Source: Xylaria sp. FL1777 (lineage: Eukaryota; Ascomycota; Sordariomycetes; Xylariales; Xylariaceae). Taken from it: a DNA stretch of 64,000 bases. How positions within the stretch are numbered: position 1 is the first letter of the stretch; every line of letters begins with the position of its first letter. Below are positions 34,784-48,139 of the stretch, piece by piece. Where the stretch lies: positions 223,018 through 287,017 of the forward strand of contig MU400562.1 in NCBI GenBank assembly GCA_022578965.1, written 5' to 3'. A program made the translations under genes and the position numbers. The notes under the pieces were generated by a model. The model had not been told where the DNA came from. It saw only the letters and a list, made by a program, of their open reading frames with translations, and ran no database searches.

Positions 34784-36677
34784 ATGGGGGAAATCAAACC
34801 CGACTACTCACTCTATCTAGTGACAGACTCAACACCCGCCATCCTCGGTGACAAGGACATCTGTGCGGTTGTCGAAGCGGCGGTGCTTGGAGGTGTTACT
34901 TGTGTCCAGTATCGGGACAAGACAAGCGACACTGGCTTGATGGTTCAAACGGCACGCAAGCTACATGCAGTCACGCAAAGACACAGAATTCCACTGCTCA
35001 TCAACGATCGTGTCGACGTGGCCCTCGCTGTGGGTTGTGAAGGAGTGCATATCGGACAGGATGATATAGGTATGTATGCGCCTCCCTGGCCTTCGAGTCA
35101 TCAATTCCCGCTTTCGTGCATGAATACGGCATATCATTGGATGGCCGCGAGGGGAAGCGTGAGTGCGCGGAGCTAATACAGACCATGGTGCTTCAACAGA
35201 CGTTGCGACGGCGAGGAAACTTCTCGGCCACGATAAGATTATCGGTGTCACAGTCAGCAACGCCGAAGAGACGGCCGCTGCGTGTAAGGAGGGCGCCGAT
35301 TATCTGGGTATTGGGACCGTCTTTGCTACGCCGACGTGAGTCAATCGATTCCTTCCATCACAATCTTCACGCGCTGTGTTGGAAACATAGCCGTCTATTC
35401 CCTGCCTTGTTCGCGCCTCTTCGCGTATACAGAACTAACCCTGGGCACGGTTATATAGCAAGAAGAACACAAAGAATATCATCGGCGTGGAGGGTCTACA
35501 ACAGATCTTACTACAACTCGCAGAGGCGAAATCAACGGTTAAAACGGTTTGCATCGGTGGCATTAATGCATCGAATATCTCACGCGTCGTGTGGCAAAGC
35601 ACTGCTCGGGACAGGTCGATCGATGGCGTCGCCGTAGTGAGCGCCATTATGGCCTCCCGGGATCCGGAAGCATCGGCCTGGGAGTTGCGCAAGCTTATCA
35701 AGACGCCGCCTGCCTTTGCCAGGGGTGCCGTTACAGTCGAACAGCAAAACTATTCTCCGCAGCAGCTGATCAATCTGGTTCCTGAGATCATTCGGACCGT
35801 GTCTATGGAGAAACCGTTGTCCCATAACATGACTAATCTCGTTGTGCAGAATTTCGCTGCCAATGTCGCCTTGTGTGTCGGTGCGAGTCCGATAATGGCC
35901 AACTATGGCGAGGAGGCCAAAGATCTCTCCAAGTTGGGTGGTGCTCTTGTCATCAACATGGGGACCGTCACGCCGGAGGGCTTGGACAATTATTCCGAGG
36001 CACTCAAGGCTTACAACGCAGTCGGGGGGCCTGTAGTTTTTGACCCAGTTGGGTGAGTCCCGTCATTGTCCCATTGAGATGCCTCAAGACGAGGTTTAAC
36101 ATAAACACACCGTGCTAGTGCCGGGGCTACAGATGTCCGAAGAGCTGCTACCAAGACTATCCTCGGAGGCGGCTATATCGACGTGCTAAAGGGTAACCGT
36201 TCCGAGATACTTACCTGTATATCAGGTGTCTCAAAGGTGCAACAACGTGGTGTAGACAGCGAAGATAGCTATATGAAGAACAAAGACCTTACAGCCGTCA
36301 ATGAATTCGCTACTCTCCGGAGGAATGTCGTGGTCATGACAGGGAAGACGGACTACGTCACAGCTGGCCGGCACATCTATACAATCGACAACGGCCACGA
36401 GTACCTGGGCATGGTTACCGGCACCGGCTGCTGCCTCGGGACCGCAATATCTGCTATGATCGCGGCAAATCCCAATGACAAGCTCGCCGCAGTCGTTGCC
36501 GGCTTGTTGCATTATAACATCGCGGCTGAGATAGCAGCCGAGAGGGACGATGTTAAAGGGCCAGGAAGTTTCGTGCCAGCGTTCCTGGACGAGCTGTATA
36601 ATATCCGGATAGCTACAACTCAGGGAGATATCGGATGGCTCGAGAGAGCCAAAGTCGGTATACTAGATATATACTAA
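34784..36677 (+). CDS. THI6: Thiamine biosynthesis bifunctional enzyme: thiamine-phosphate synthase and hydroxyethylthiazole kinase
   Basis: This ThiE-ThiM fusion phosphorylates hydroxyethylthiazole and couples it to HMP-pyrophosphate to give thiamine phosphate. It has four exons: 34784-35069, 35200-35335, 35459-36052 and 36119-36677. The introns are 130, 123 and 66 nt with donors gtatgt, gtgagt and gtgagt. The product is 524 residues. The ThiE half (about 1-225) shows [25 protein letters not shown] and [15 protein letters not shown]. The ThiM half (about 245-524) shows [29 protein letters not shown] and the glycine/cysteine-rich [11 protein letters not shown]. All introns fall in frame-consistent positions. 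The protein lacks a targeting peptide and is probably cytosolic. Confidence 0.96.
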
Positions 36678-37476
36678 GGAGAGAACAGAGGCATTGTTAC
36701 ATAGGTGGCATCAAATAGAGAATGGTGGGCGGTGTCTTATATCTATTTTTGTCTATACGTACATACTGAAGAGCACAGCATAAACGTGCGTATTGTGCAT
36801 CTGTTCTAGGATCTTGGTAAACCATACTTACCGAGCGCATAGGTGAGGATCTGTACGTCCATACGTCCTCATCCCAAAATATTTACCTTAGCGATACAAG
36901 CACATCAAAGAAAGCTTAATTGTCGAGGGTTTTATAAAGATAATACCCAGACCAATCAATCAATCAACTAGGATCTAAAAAAGACTATGTGCCAAGCGGT
37001 AAATGAAGTATAGATACCTAAGTACCTACATATAGCACGAATGTCTACTTACCTATGTAAGTGCTGAACCAAACCTTGCTGCGTTCAATAAATTGTTGAT
37101 CAGTACCTAGGTAATTTGCGAAACAATTTCAACGCTGAGTTAAACGTTTATTGGCGTTTAAGTGTTGTAAACTACCTAGGTATCGATTGACTCATTATTG
37201 ACTACCTACTGTTCCCACGTTTAAAATGGTTTACATGTTGGGAAAAAAGGTACTTGGATATGGTACATATATACACGCCCCGCCCCCGCACTCATATCCA
37301 TTGCCCCGGTAGCAGATAACTAAACCTCCCGTGTACATATAAGGACCTCTATACCGTCTCACCGGCATCACGTTCGGAGCTCGGGATCCATCATATATAT
37401 ACTTATAAGTTTATTGCGAATTCTCATATTGCGATCCGGTAGAAAACACCAATAACGCGAGACGTTTGAGGCATCC
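36678..37476. other. Intergenic region between THI6 and the isochorismatase gene
   Basis: About 800 bp with two exact TACCTAGGTA copies (37104-37113, 37173-37182) separated by a GTTTAA/CGTTTA-rich stretch. No gene is seen. Confidence 0.6.
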
Positions 37477-38533
37477 ATGAGCTTCCTACGAGTCACACCA
37501 AGAGCACGAACAGCAGTCCGAATTTGTCGATTTAGAGCCAGTCCGGCGCCTCACCTCAGCCCGAGATCGTCGTCTACCATGGCGCCCTCAAAACGGCTCC
37601 GTGAGTTACACACTACGTTATTTTGTTCTTGTTACCCGAGGACTGATCAATTTGCACATAGAGGACCAGGTCATCTTGTCAGTGAATCCAGAAAAACACT
37701 CTCATCATACCCTCATTATGATTCAGCCGCACTGCAGTATATCAGCATAGCCAGTGACCATGATTCTTAGATGCAGGCACTTTGTATCAGAGCTAACGTC
37801 ATCGATGCCTCGAATAGCGTCTGCGATCCGCAGGAGAAGTTCCGCAACGCGATATGGCAATTTGATAAAATGTACGGATAACACCTAGCCCCTGACGTCA
37901 GCGCAGAGGGAGTTTCTTCCTACATGGAGGGGACAGAAACAACAGAAATATCTAACCGCCTCCAGCCTCCTCACCGCGCAAAAAGTGCTCCGCGCAGCAC
38001 AGATCCTGCAGATCCCCGTCGTCGTGACGACGCAGAACAGGGCAAGGCTAGGCGGGATCGTGCCGGAGCTGCAGGCGCTGACGAAGGACGCGGCGATAGA
38101 CCTTGATAAGACGTGCTTCAGTATGGTGGTGCCGGAGATCGCGTCGCACGAGATCCTACTCGCAGGAGGGGAGGAAGATAAAGGGGAGGGGGAGGAGAAA
38201 GGGAAAGGGAAGGCGGAGAGGAAGAAGCGCAGCGTCGTCATCGTGGGCATAGAGAGCCACATCTGCGTCACGCAGACGGCGCTCGACCTCGTCGCGCGCG
38301 GCCACCGCGTCTACGTGCTCGCCGACGCCGTCAGCAGCTGCAACGAGCAGGAGGTGCCCCTCGCGCTGGCGCGGCTGCGCGCCGAGGGCGCCGTCGTCAC
38401 CACCTCCGAGAGCTGGCTCTACGAGACCATGGGCGACGCCGCCGTCGCCGAGTTCCGGGATGTCGCGAGGCTGGTCAAGGAGACGGGCGGCGACACTAAG
38501 ACTGCGCTGGCGGGGCTCCTGAGCAAGATCTGA
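37477..38533 (+). CDS. Isochorismatase-family hydrolase, possible mitochondrial leader
   Basis: This is a cysteine hydrolase of the isochorismatase (ISOC1-like) superfamily; the substrate is unknown. Four exons are proposed: 37477-37600, 37662-37677 (16 nt), 37818-37871 and 37966-38533. The introns are 61, 140 and 94 nt (donors gtgagt, gtcagt, gtacgg). The join gives 253 residues and rebuilds the family segment VIFVCDPQEKFRNAIWQFDK, with catalytic Asp50. The nucleophile is Cys165 in GIESHICVTQTALDL. Residues 1-34 are Arg-rich with no acidic residue, like a mitochondrial presequence. A second in-frame ATG at 37579 (ACCATGG) would start the mature-type protein. A Lys/Glu/Gly insertion at about 131-152 is encoded by a purine-only tract and is not usual in the family. 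Confidence 0.86.
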
Positions 38534-38845
38534 AGTTCGGGGTTCAACCCCTTTTCTTAGATGTGGTTTAGAGGACAAAATTATAACGTACATTTTTTTT
38601 TTTTCAATAAATCAATGGTAGTTTGTCAGGTGCTGGATGGGAGTGAGTGAGTGAAGATGGCTGAGAGGGCGATCGGCTGTCTACATAGAACTCTTGCTCG
38701 GAAACTTCACCATTCAATGGGACCCTGTTTGAAAGGGACATATACATATATCATAAAGATGAACTACATAAATTTTTGCCCATACCCTCAGCCTGCTTAG
38801 CATACCAATGTGACAATTTCCCCCGCACAGCATCTCTCGACCTTT
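38534..38845. other. Spacer between convergent genes
   Basis: These 312 bp hold the 3' ends of the isochorismatase and GH30 genes. A run of T at 38592-38604 followed by AATAAATC is a possible polyadenylation region for the upstream gene. Confidence 0.55.
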
Positions 38846-41059
<2,214 letters not shown>

Positions 41060-42051
41060 TTCAGGCACTGTCGAACAAGCTTACTATAAAGTGTTTATAA
41101 TAGTGAAGCAAAACAATAATAATCTGTTCAATGCGGCACGAAAAGACCAGGGCGGAGTGTGAGAGGTCATATATCTACATCGCCGCTAATTGAGCGCCCA
41201 TCCACCCGTAAAGATACTATTGGTATCTGCCGATTAGATGTTTCTCCTCCAAATAGCAGCCTCCAACGTTATCCTCGAGCCCGAATATCTCTACAGATAC
41301 TTACCAATGGCTGTCCCCGCACGTGGAAGATATGTAGGGTAGTTGTTTACAGTTTGCGGCTGTTAACTTTAGAGTTGCGGCACAAGCACTCCGCGTTCTT
41401 CTATCAAGGTCAGCAGGCTCAACAAAGCGCAGGCCACTTGGCCAAGGGCGGGTAAATCATTGTGGTAAATGCCCTGCACCGATATATTTAGCCATGAGAG
41501 AGCCATGTTGGTTCTAGCCACGCGATAGCGTTGCTTCTTACTTAACACCGCAATGACCATTGCCGAAGTCAGTATTTAACTGAATGTTTTTGAGCTACTG
41601 AATTGTGAATAGCTAGTTTCGCTACCACCTTACCGGGTTTTTCCCCGGATCGGTTGTATCACGAATGTCATCGTAGCAGAATTACTGAAGTTAATATGGA
41701 AAAAGAGATATGGGAGACAGTACGAGAAAATAGGCACATTAAGCATGTGAGGGATAATGTCACGTATGCAACTGGACAATATGTTGATGGCGAATGAGCA
41801 TGATCCATCTAGCTAACGAGATGGTGCTGATTGCATTCATATAGGGTTGTCATAGTGACATTGTATGGAAGCACATTATAGTGCCTTAAAATAGACCATG
41901 GGGTCTCTGGGTTCAAATGTGTGATGAAGAAGTAGATGATCGAAACACTGATAGACAGTTCGTTTGTTCGCTACGCTCGAAAGAACGTTGTTCGGTCGGC
42001 TGAGCTCCCCTAAAACTGAAGCACATCCCTCTTCTTGAGAGGAACATACAA
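41060..42051. other. Intergenic region between GH30 promoter and ALAS 3' end
   Basis: About 1 kb: the GH30 promoter side at 41060-41450 and the ALAS 3' side at the other end. I see no further gene or repeat. Confidence 0.6.
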
Positions 42052-43978
42052 TTAGGCTGCTACTGCCACTGAACGAGCCGCATTGCGAGTCTCACGCTCG
42101 AGCAAGGTCTCCATAAAGCCGATAGTGGGCTTAGAAGCCTTGATTTCCTTAGCGATTTGTTGATCAATATCTAGTTGTTCATCAGTCCAGAGAGATTTGT
42201 TGGATCGGGCATCTGCATCGCCAACACCAATAAAGCCGCCCTCGGCCGCCCAGTCAGAAGTACGCTTGATATTCAGCTTCGACCAAATCTCATCGATAAC
42301 ATCAACCAGTCGGTCGCGGTACTCCTTGGTATGACCAGGTGTTGGTGTGATTCTAAGGCGTTCTTGCCCGACAGGTACAGTTGGATAGTTAATTGACTGC
42401 ACGTAGATATGGTAATCGTTTAGCAGCATGTCTGAAGCCTGCTTGGCAAGTTCAGCATTCCCCACTAGGATAGGAATGATATGCGACGGATTCGGGATAA
42501 CTGGAATATCCCTTGCATCCAGGGCCTCCTTGACAGCCCGTGTATGAAGTTGTTGTAGCCGTCGGTCTCCCTTATACTCCATCTGGTACTCGATCGCCGC
42601 CCTAGCACCAGCCATAGTTGCTGGGGGCAACGATGTCGTGAAGATGAAGCCAGGCGCGAGGGACCGAATCGTGTCTACAAGTTTGGCACTCCCGGCAATA
42701 TAGCCACCCACACAACCATAAGCCTTTCCAAGAGTACCGGTAATGATGTCCACTCGGTCCATAACAGTGCCGTGAGGCCTACCCTGTGCATGGGCTTCGA
42801 AATCGAGATGCTCAGCAACACCAGCGCCGTGCGGGCCGTACATACCCACGGCATGAACTTCGTCTAAAAATGTGATTGCGCCATACTTTTCAGCCAGGTC
42901 ACAAATCTCTTCTATAGGCCCGATAGAACCACACATGCTATAGACAGACTCGAAGGCAATAATCTTGGGCACATGTAGAGGTAGTGAGGCCAACTTAGAT
43001 TCGAGGTCTTCCAGATCATTATGCTTGAAAACAATCTTCCTCGTACCTGAGTGGCGTATGCCCTGAATCATCGAAGCATGGTTCAAACTATCGGAGAGAA
43101 TCACACAATCGGGCATTTTACTGCCGAGGGTGGCTAGCGTAGCATCGTTAGCAACGTAGCACGAGCTGAACACTAGCGAAGCCTCCTTGGCATGGAGCTT
43201 GGCGATGGTTTCCTCCAGTTCAATCGCATGTTTGTTGTGCCCGGAAATATTTCGAGTGCCTCCAGCACCAGAGCCGTATTCATCGAGAGTTTCGTGCATC
43301 TGCTTGAGGACTTGAGGGTTCCTACCCATGCCGAGATAATCATTGGAGCACCACACAGTCACTCGCTCCTCCTTCCTGGCTCCATGAGCCTGGGGGAATT
43401 CCTTGGCAAGACGGTTGATGTTATTGAAGTACCGGTACGACTTATCCTTGTGCTTCTTGTCGAGCTCTGCCTCGTAAAAGCCGGCGTAGTCAAACTTGGC
43501 ATTTGCACCACTAGGCATCGTGGTGGTCGCAGGAGCCACACTCGCCTTGCGGTTAGCCGGGGTAGCCGGAGGGAATTGGACTGCAAGGAAACGTCAGGCC
43601 TCGGTTTCCGAGTGTTTGGACGGAACAGGACATACCACTCTCACGAGGCGCAAACATGGGAGTCTCCACGGCGCGAGCCTCTTTGGAGCGGCTCGTGTGG
43701 ATCTTAGCCTTGGAATGGCCAGACAGAGTACGGACACCGGAGGCGGCACAGGCACCGACCATTGGGGCTGCGGCCTTGCCGCCGACACGGGCCGACTGGA
43801 TAGCAAGAGCCTTGCCCATGACAGGGCATCGTTGGCCGAGGAGCTGGAGCTTGGAGATGGTGCCACCGCACTGGGACGCATGAGGGCGAGTGGAGGTGGA
43901 AAGAGCACGCAGCGTGGCCGGAGTGGCCTTCTTTAGAAAGGGGCACATGGCCTTGGACTGGCGGAGAACGGCGTCCAT
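42052..43978 (-). CDS. HEM1: 5-aminolevulinate synthase, mitochondrial
   Basis: This enzyme condenses glycine with succinyl-CoA, the first step of heme synthesis in the mitochondrial matrix. The exons are 43978-43636 and 43580-42052 (55-nt intron, donor gtatgt), giving 623 residues. The leader is Ser/Arg/Ala-rich and contains two heme-regulatory Cys-Pro motifs, AMCPFL (near residue 11) and QRCPVMG. These are known in the family to let heme repress import or activity. The PLP-binding Lys is about residue 400 in [18 protein letters not shown]. The glycine-binding segment is CSNDYLGMG. The catalytic domain is followed by a fungal C-terminal extension rich in charged residues. The frame stays open upstream to 44176, but the ATG at 43978 fits homologous fungal starts. 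Confidence 0.97.
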
Positions 43979-45418
43979 GGCGATCGACTCAATCCGTACG
44001 CGCTGCTGTCGAGGTTTGTTGTTCGGCAACCACCTGCCTTCAAAAAACACCCAGCAAAAGGGCAGAGGGCAGTCAGAATTGGAGTGGTGGCAGTAAGTAC
44101 TGTGTAGGGGGCAGTCAGAAATCGATTGGAGGGGTTCCAACCAAGACCGTCCTACAATACGATCGTGTGTAAACAAAGGAGCAGCAAGCAGATCTGCTGT
44201 GGGTGGAAGAAGACGAGAAAAGAGGCAGCAAGTGGTACGACGAGGTAAAAGTCGACCAGGTGAGGCGAGACGCCATGTATTTTTATGTACTTTTATGTGT
44301 TCACACCGTCAGCGACGCTACCGCAGCCCCTGCCCACTGCCCGCCCACCAAGGGCCCACCAATGGCCCACTACCGGGGCCCTACCAGCCGTCGCAGTGCA
44401 GCATGTTGTGCCTCGAACCTTCGGTGACTCGCAGTTGGAAATGCCCCACCGAGCAGACGCCAATTCCCCAATAGGATCGGGCGGGTTTTTGCTGTTTTCT
44501 GTGTTTCCGGGATGATTACTTCATCGTCTATTGGACAGTCTATTCAACCTGCCGGGCGAACTAGTCTAGATTAAGTAGGTTAAGGCTACATGCCTAGACG
44601 AAGAATGGGTAGGTATACGCATACGCAGTACGTTGTACTGTAGATTCACGTACTACGGTCAATTACCGGCGATTTTCACAGCAATTGAATTAACTCAATT
44701 GACATGCGTGTAACTAACTCCTAGATTAACTATTACTAGAAAGAAATCGCAACATTCCCTTATAATATGCCATGTATCCCTGTAAGCTTCTCATTTATAT
44801 CAATCACCTATTATCGTGCCGCAACTTTAGTAAGACCGCCACTTGAGCGTAATCACCAATCTGCTTACCGCTTCATTCGTACATTCGTACATGGAAAAGC
44901 CGAAAGTCCGAATTTCGCATTTCTTTCCGGTCCCGCAGGACGGGCGCAAATACCCACCCTCAATGCAGCCGAGGTGTGTCTCAGCGAATGCGACAGTACA
45001 TAAAACAAATGCAACGCCTTAGGTAATGGGCTCAGGATGTGTAAGTAGTCAACCATGCTCCACTCGAATATCTGTTGCCTAGTGGTGTGTTGGGTAAAAA
45101 GACCCTGAACATATCTATACTAGTACTGTAGGGTTGAGCCGGAGTAACCGGTATTTACTTACCTGCGTGGAATATTCGTGAGAGGATCAATTGGCATCTA
45201 ATGCTAGCGTTTCACACATATTGCAAAAGAAAGACGGAAAGAAAGAAAGAAAGAAAGAGTACGATTCTCATCATGACCGAATTGATATTATCCAAACAAA
45301 AAAACAGGGATACCCGTCAGGGAAAGATCCTGATTTATCCGATCTGCAAGCCTTGAGATGGCGCCACATCTTTCCACATTGGTAAGTACCTAGGGACTAT
45401 CATCAACCCCCCGGCCCC
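43979..45418. promoter_or_regulatory. Upstream region of 5-aminolevulinate synthase
   Basis: About 1.4 kb. A 12-nt direct repeat, GGGCAGTCAGAA, occurs at 44067-44078 and 44109-44120, about 90-140 nt upstream of the ALAS ATG. A (GAAA)5 microsatellite is at 45237-45256. Short ORFs here (for example 44199-44474) look non-coding. Confidence 0.6.
45237..45256. repeat. (GAAA)5 microsatellite
   Basis: Five perfect GAAA units lie in intergenic DNA, just beyond the 3' end of the SYGSS-repeat gene. Confidence 0.92.
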
Positions 45419-46320
45419 TCAATAGTTGTCCCTTCCAGAGCTACCATAGGAGTTGTTGTCTGATCTGCTGGAGCCGTATGAGTTGCCGTCGTCGCGAGAC
45501 GAGGTGCCATATTTGTTGCCGCTGGACCCATACGAATTGTCGTTGTCGTTGTCGTTGCTAGAGCCGTAGCTCTTCTTCGACCCATACGAGGAGTCATTGT
45601 TGTTGTTGTTGTCACGGCGGGTTGAGGAGCCGAAAGAATCATCGTTGTTGCCGCTGGAGCCGTACGAGTTGCTATTATCCCGGCTGGAGCCATACGAGTT
45701 ATCGTTGCTCGAGCCGTAGGAATCGTTGGTGCTGGAACCATACGAATCGTCATTCTTGCGGCTAGAGCCGTACGAATTATCGTTCGTGCTGGAGCCGTAC
45801 GAGTCGTCGTTCTTGCGGCTGGAACCGTAGGAATTGTCATTGTCCCGGCTCGAGCCATACGAATCATTGTTGCTGGAGCCGTACGAAGAATCGTTGTTGC
45901 GGCTGGAACCATATGAATCATTGTCCTTCAAGCCGGATGAGGAGTCGTTGTTACGGCTAGAGCCGTACGAAGAGTTGTCGTTGCCCGAGCCATATGAATC
46001 AGTCTTGCTTGAGCCGTAAGAGTCATTGTTGCCTGACCCATAGGAGTTGTTGTTGCTGCCCGAGCGGGACGAATCGTTGTTACTCGAGCCGTACGAAGAG
46101 TTGTCGTTGCGGCTGGAACCATACGAATCGTTATTGTTGCCAGAGCCGTATGAATCATTGTCACTGCGAGATGATCCATAGTTGTCATCATTGCCGCGAC
46201 GGTTCGAAGAACCGTACGAGCTGCTATCCCTGTCTCCAGAGCCGTAGCTCTGCATGTTGTCAGCCATGAATCCTCATTGGATGGGCAGGCTAGACTTACG
46301 TTATCGTTGTTGTAAGACAT
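45419..46320 (-). CDS. SYGSS-repeat low-complexity hydrophilic protein
   Basis: Exon 1 is 46320-46300 (MSYNNDN) and exon 2 is 46249-45419, with a 50-nt intron (gtaagt, branch ctgac, acceptor gcag). The product is 283 residues. Almost the whole protein is degenerate tandem units of the form (D/N)xSYGSS(R/N)(D/N), made of Ser, Gly, Tyr, Asn, Asp and some Arg. It has no signal peptide, hydrophobic segment or Cys. The composition is that of a disordered, possibly phase-separating or stress-protective protein. Similar MSYNNDN-type Ser/Gly/Tyr/Asn proteins occur in other filamentous ascomycetes as I recall, with no known function. An unspliced alternative starts at 46267 (MADNMQSYGSG). The DNA is itself a minisatellite, so repeat number may vary between strains. 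Confidence 0.72.
45440..46240. repeat. Coding minisatellite of the SYGSS gene
   Basis: Units of about 27-36 nt built around GAGCCGTACGA and ATCGTTGTTG-like words follow one another with point differences across the exon. They encode the degenerate SYGSS units. Confidence 0.8.
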
Positions 46321-48139
46321 CGTGATGGAGTATGTTTCTCGGATTAGAGGAAAAGCCAACAATTGATTGGATATATATGTATGAGCGATGAATGATAGAG
46401 AAGTGATCTAAAGAGAGGGAGAAGGGGGAAGCTCTATTATACCTATTGAAACCCCGCTCCCTCCCAAGATGGCTCTCTCTTTGAGTAGAGGGCTTCTCTT
46501 TCAGCTGTTCGTTCTAGTGACGTATAGGGAAATCCGGGAGGGAGCTTGACTTTGCCGTGGGTAGCTAAGGTAGGTAGGCAATCGACGTCACAACCAAAGT
46601 TCCTCTTGCCTGTCTTGCATTCGGCGAGTGTGAACGTGCCCTGAAAGCACGCCATCCCCTTTGTTGGTTCGCAGTACTTGCGCATCAGGTACCGTTAGTC
46701 AAGGTGGTTTCTGTTCATGAGCGAAATGGGCTAGAACACCCAAATGATGCAGTGGGTTTCGAAGGGACGGAGGGCAGTTAGTAGCAAATAGTACTCAATA
46801 AACAAGTATTCTAAGTGACCGAGCCACACTACACAGGTACGATTCGTCATCCCCCACAATACGAGAATGCTTGTGGTCCCATCGGAACACTTCACGGTAG
46901 CTTGAACACATCACTTGCTTGAAAGGCAAGTGGCCTAGATTCGGCTTCTTCTGAGGTAGCCATGGTATCAATCACTCTGACGTAGCACAAATGCGGTTGC
47001 TCTGCAGAAGGCCAATATATTTCCTTCAGCTGTGTCCGGAGAGACTAGGCTTGACCGATCCAGCTGAGAGCCTAGTTTCTGTCCATTGATATAGCGAGTT
47101 GAGACTAGCTTCATTGAACTACCCCTCCAGGAACGATCTATCAACTCTGGAATAGCCAGACGATTCGGATCAGAGCGGTCTGTTAGACGATAATTGCAAA
47201 GTCGGAGGCAACCTACATATAATAGATGAGTATCTTTTTCGGAGCTCCCGGCGAAGTTGCATCAGTGGCAGACGGTCAACCTCTCTAAACAGTTGATTGA
47301 GAAAACAAGGAAACCAGATCATCTCATTGCTTATCTGGCATGCATGCGATCAACCATGCATATGATTAACCTTAACCTTGCGATCGCTTTCACTCTATTG
47401 GATGAGAAACAAGATTGCTCCTTTGGTATCATGTGCTTGGGAACCGGAAACGCTCACTAGGTACACAACATTTTGCAGGACACCAATAACAATATGACGC
47501 TATCCCACGAGATTGAGATGCTGTAATTCATTAGCAGGTCGCCGGCCTCGCCTAAGTCAAAAAAAGAAAAGAGAGAATTGAGGTGCATTGGCCTCCAAAA
47601 GCTAGATGTATATTGGGCAAAGTAGCCGAATGGGGCTCCCTCTATGATAGAGGGGCTATGAGGGCCGCGGCTAGTCATAGTATCGGCTCACACAACGTTT
47701 AAAGTACAATTGGTTGGCTGGTAGATTCTTCTATTTCACCATGTTGCATTCCGCATCGTATGTCTCAGCGACTGTCAATGTGGGTAACACTCAAATACAC
47801 ATTGGTCTGCAGCATGTCTCAGTTGTCGCGAGAAGCTACCCTGTTCATGCAAACATCGCGTTACCAGCGCGCGGAAATGCATATTTTAGGGACAATATCG
47901 ACCGTCATCGTCCGGCCGGTCTTGCCTTATAATAGGCGTGTCTGGTCTATCGGGGTATCGCTAGAGCCCTTGGCTTCTCATTCAAATCGTTACTCGCTCA
48001 TCCAGAACTACAGCTCGCGTCTCTGTTGTCTAGGATCTTCGGATAACAGCCAAAAGACGACGTTTGCTGTGATTATAGAGATGGTTCTTTGTCGTCTGAC
48101 GCAACAAGCGCCTTTATAAGTTAACCTTGTTATAGTTTG
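46321..48139. other. Intergenic region with one doubtful Cys-rich ORF
   Basis: About 1.8 kb. The first part is the promoter of the SYGSS gene. An 80-codon ORF at 46685-46443 (-) has five Cys but no signal peptide or family resemblance. Other ORFs at 47257-48119 look random. No gene is supported. Confidence 0.5.

Noticed and set aside
34784..35199. Possible TPP riboswitch in or before THI6
   Set aside because: I looked for the CTGAGA and paired elements in the leader and first intron and did not find them.
43553..44176. Longer ALAS reading frame starting at 44176
   Set aside because: The extra residues do not look like a presequence, and fungal ALAS proteins start at the [17 protein letters not shown] position.
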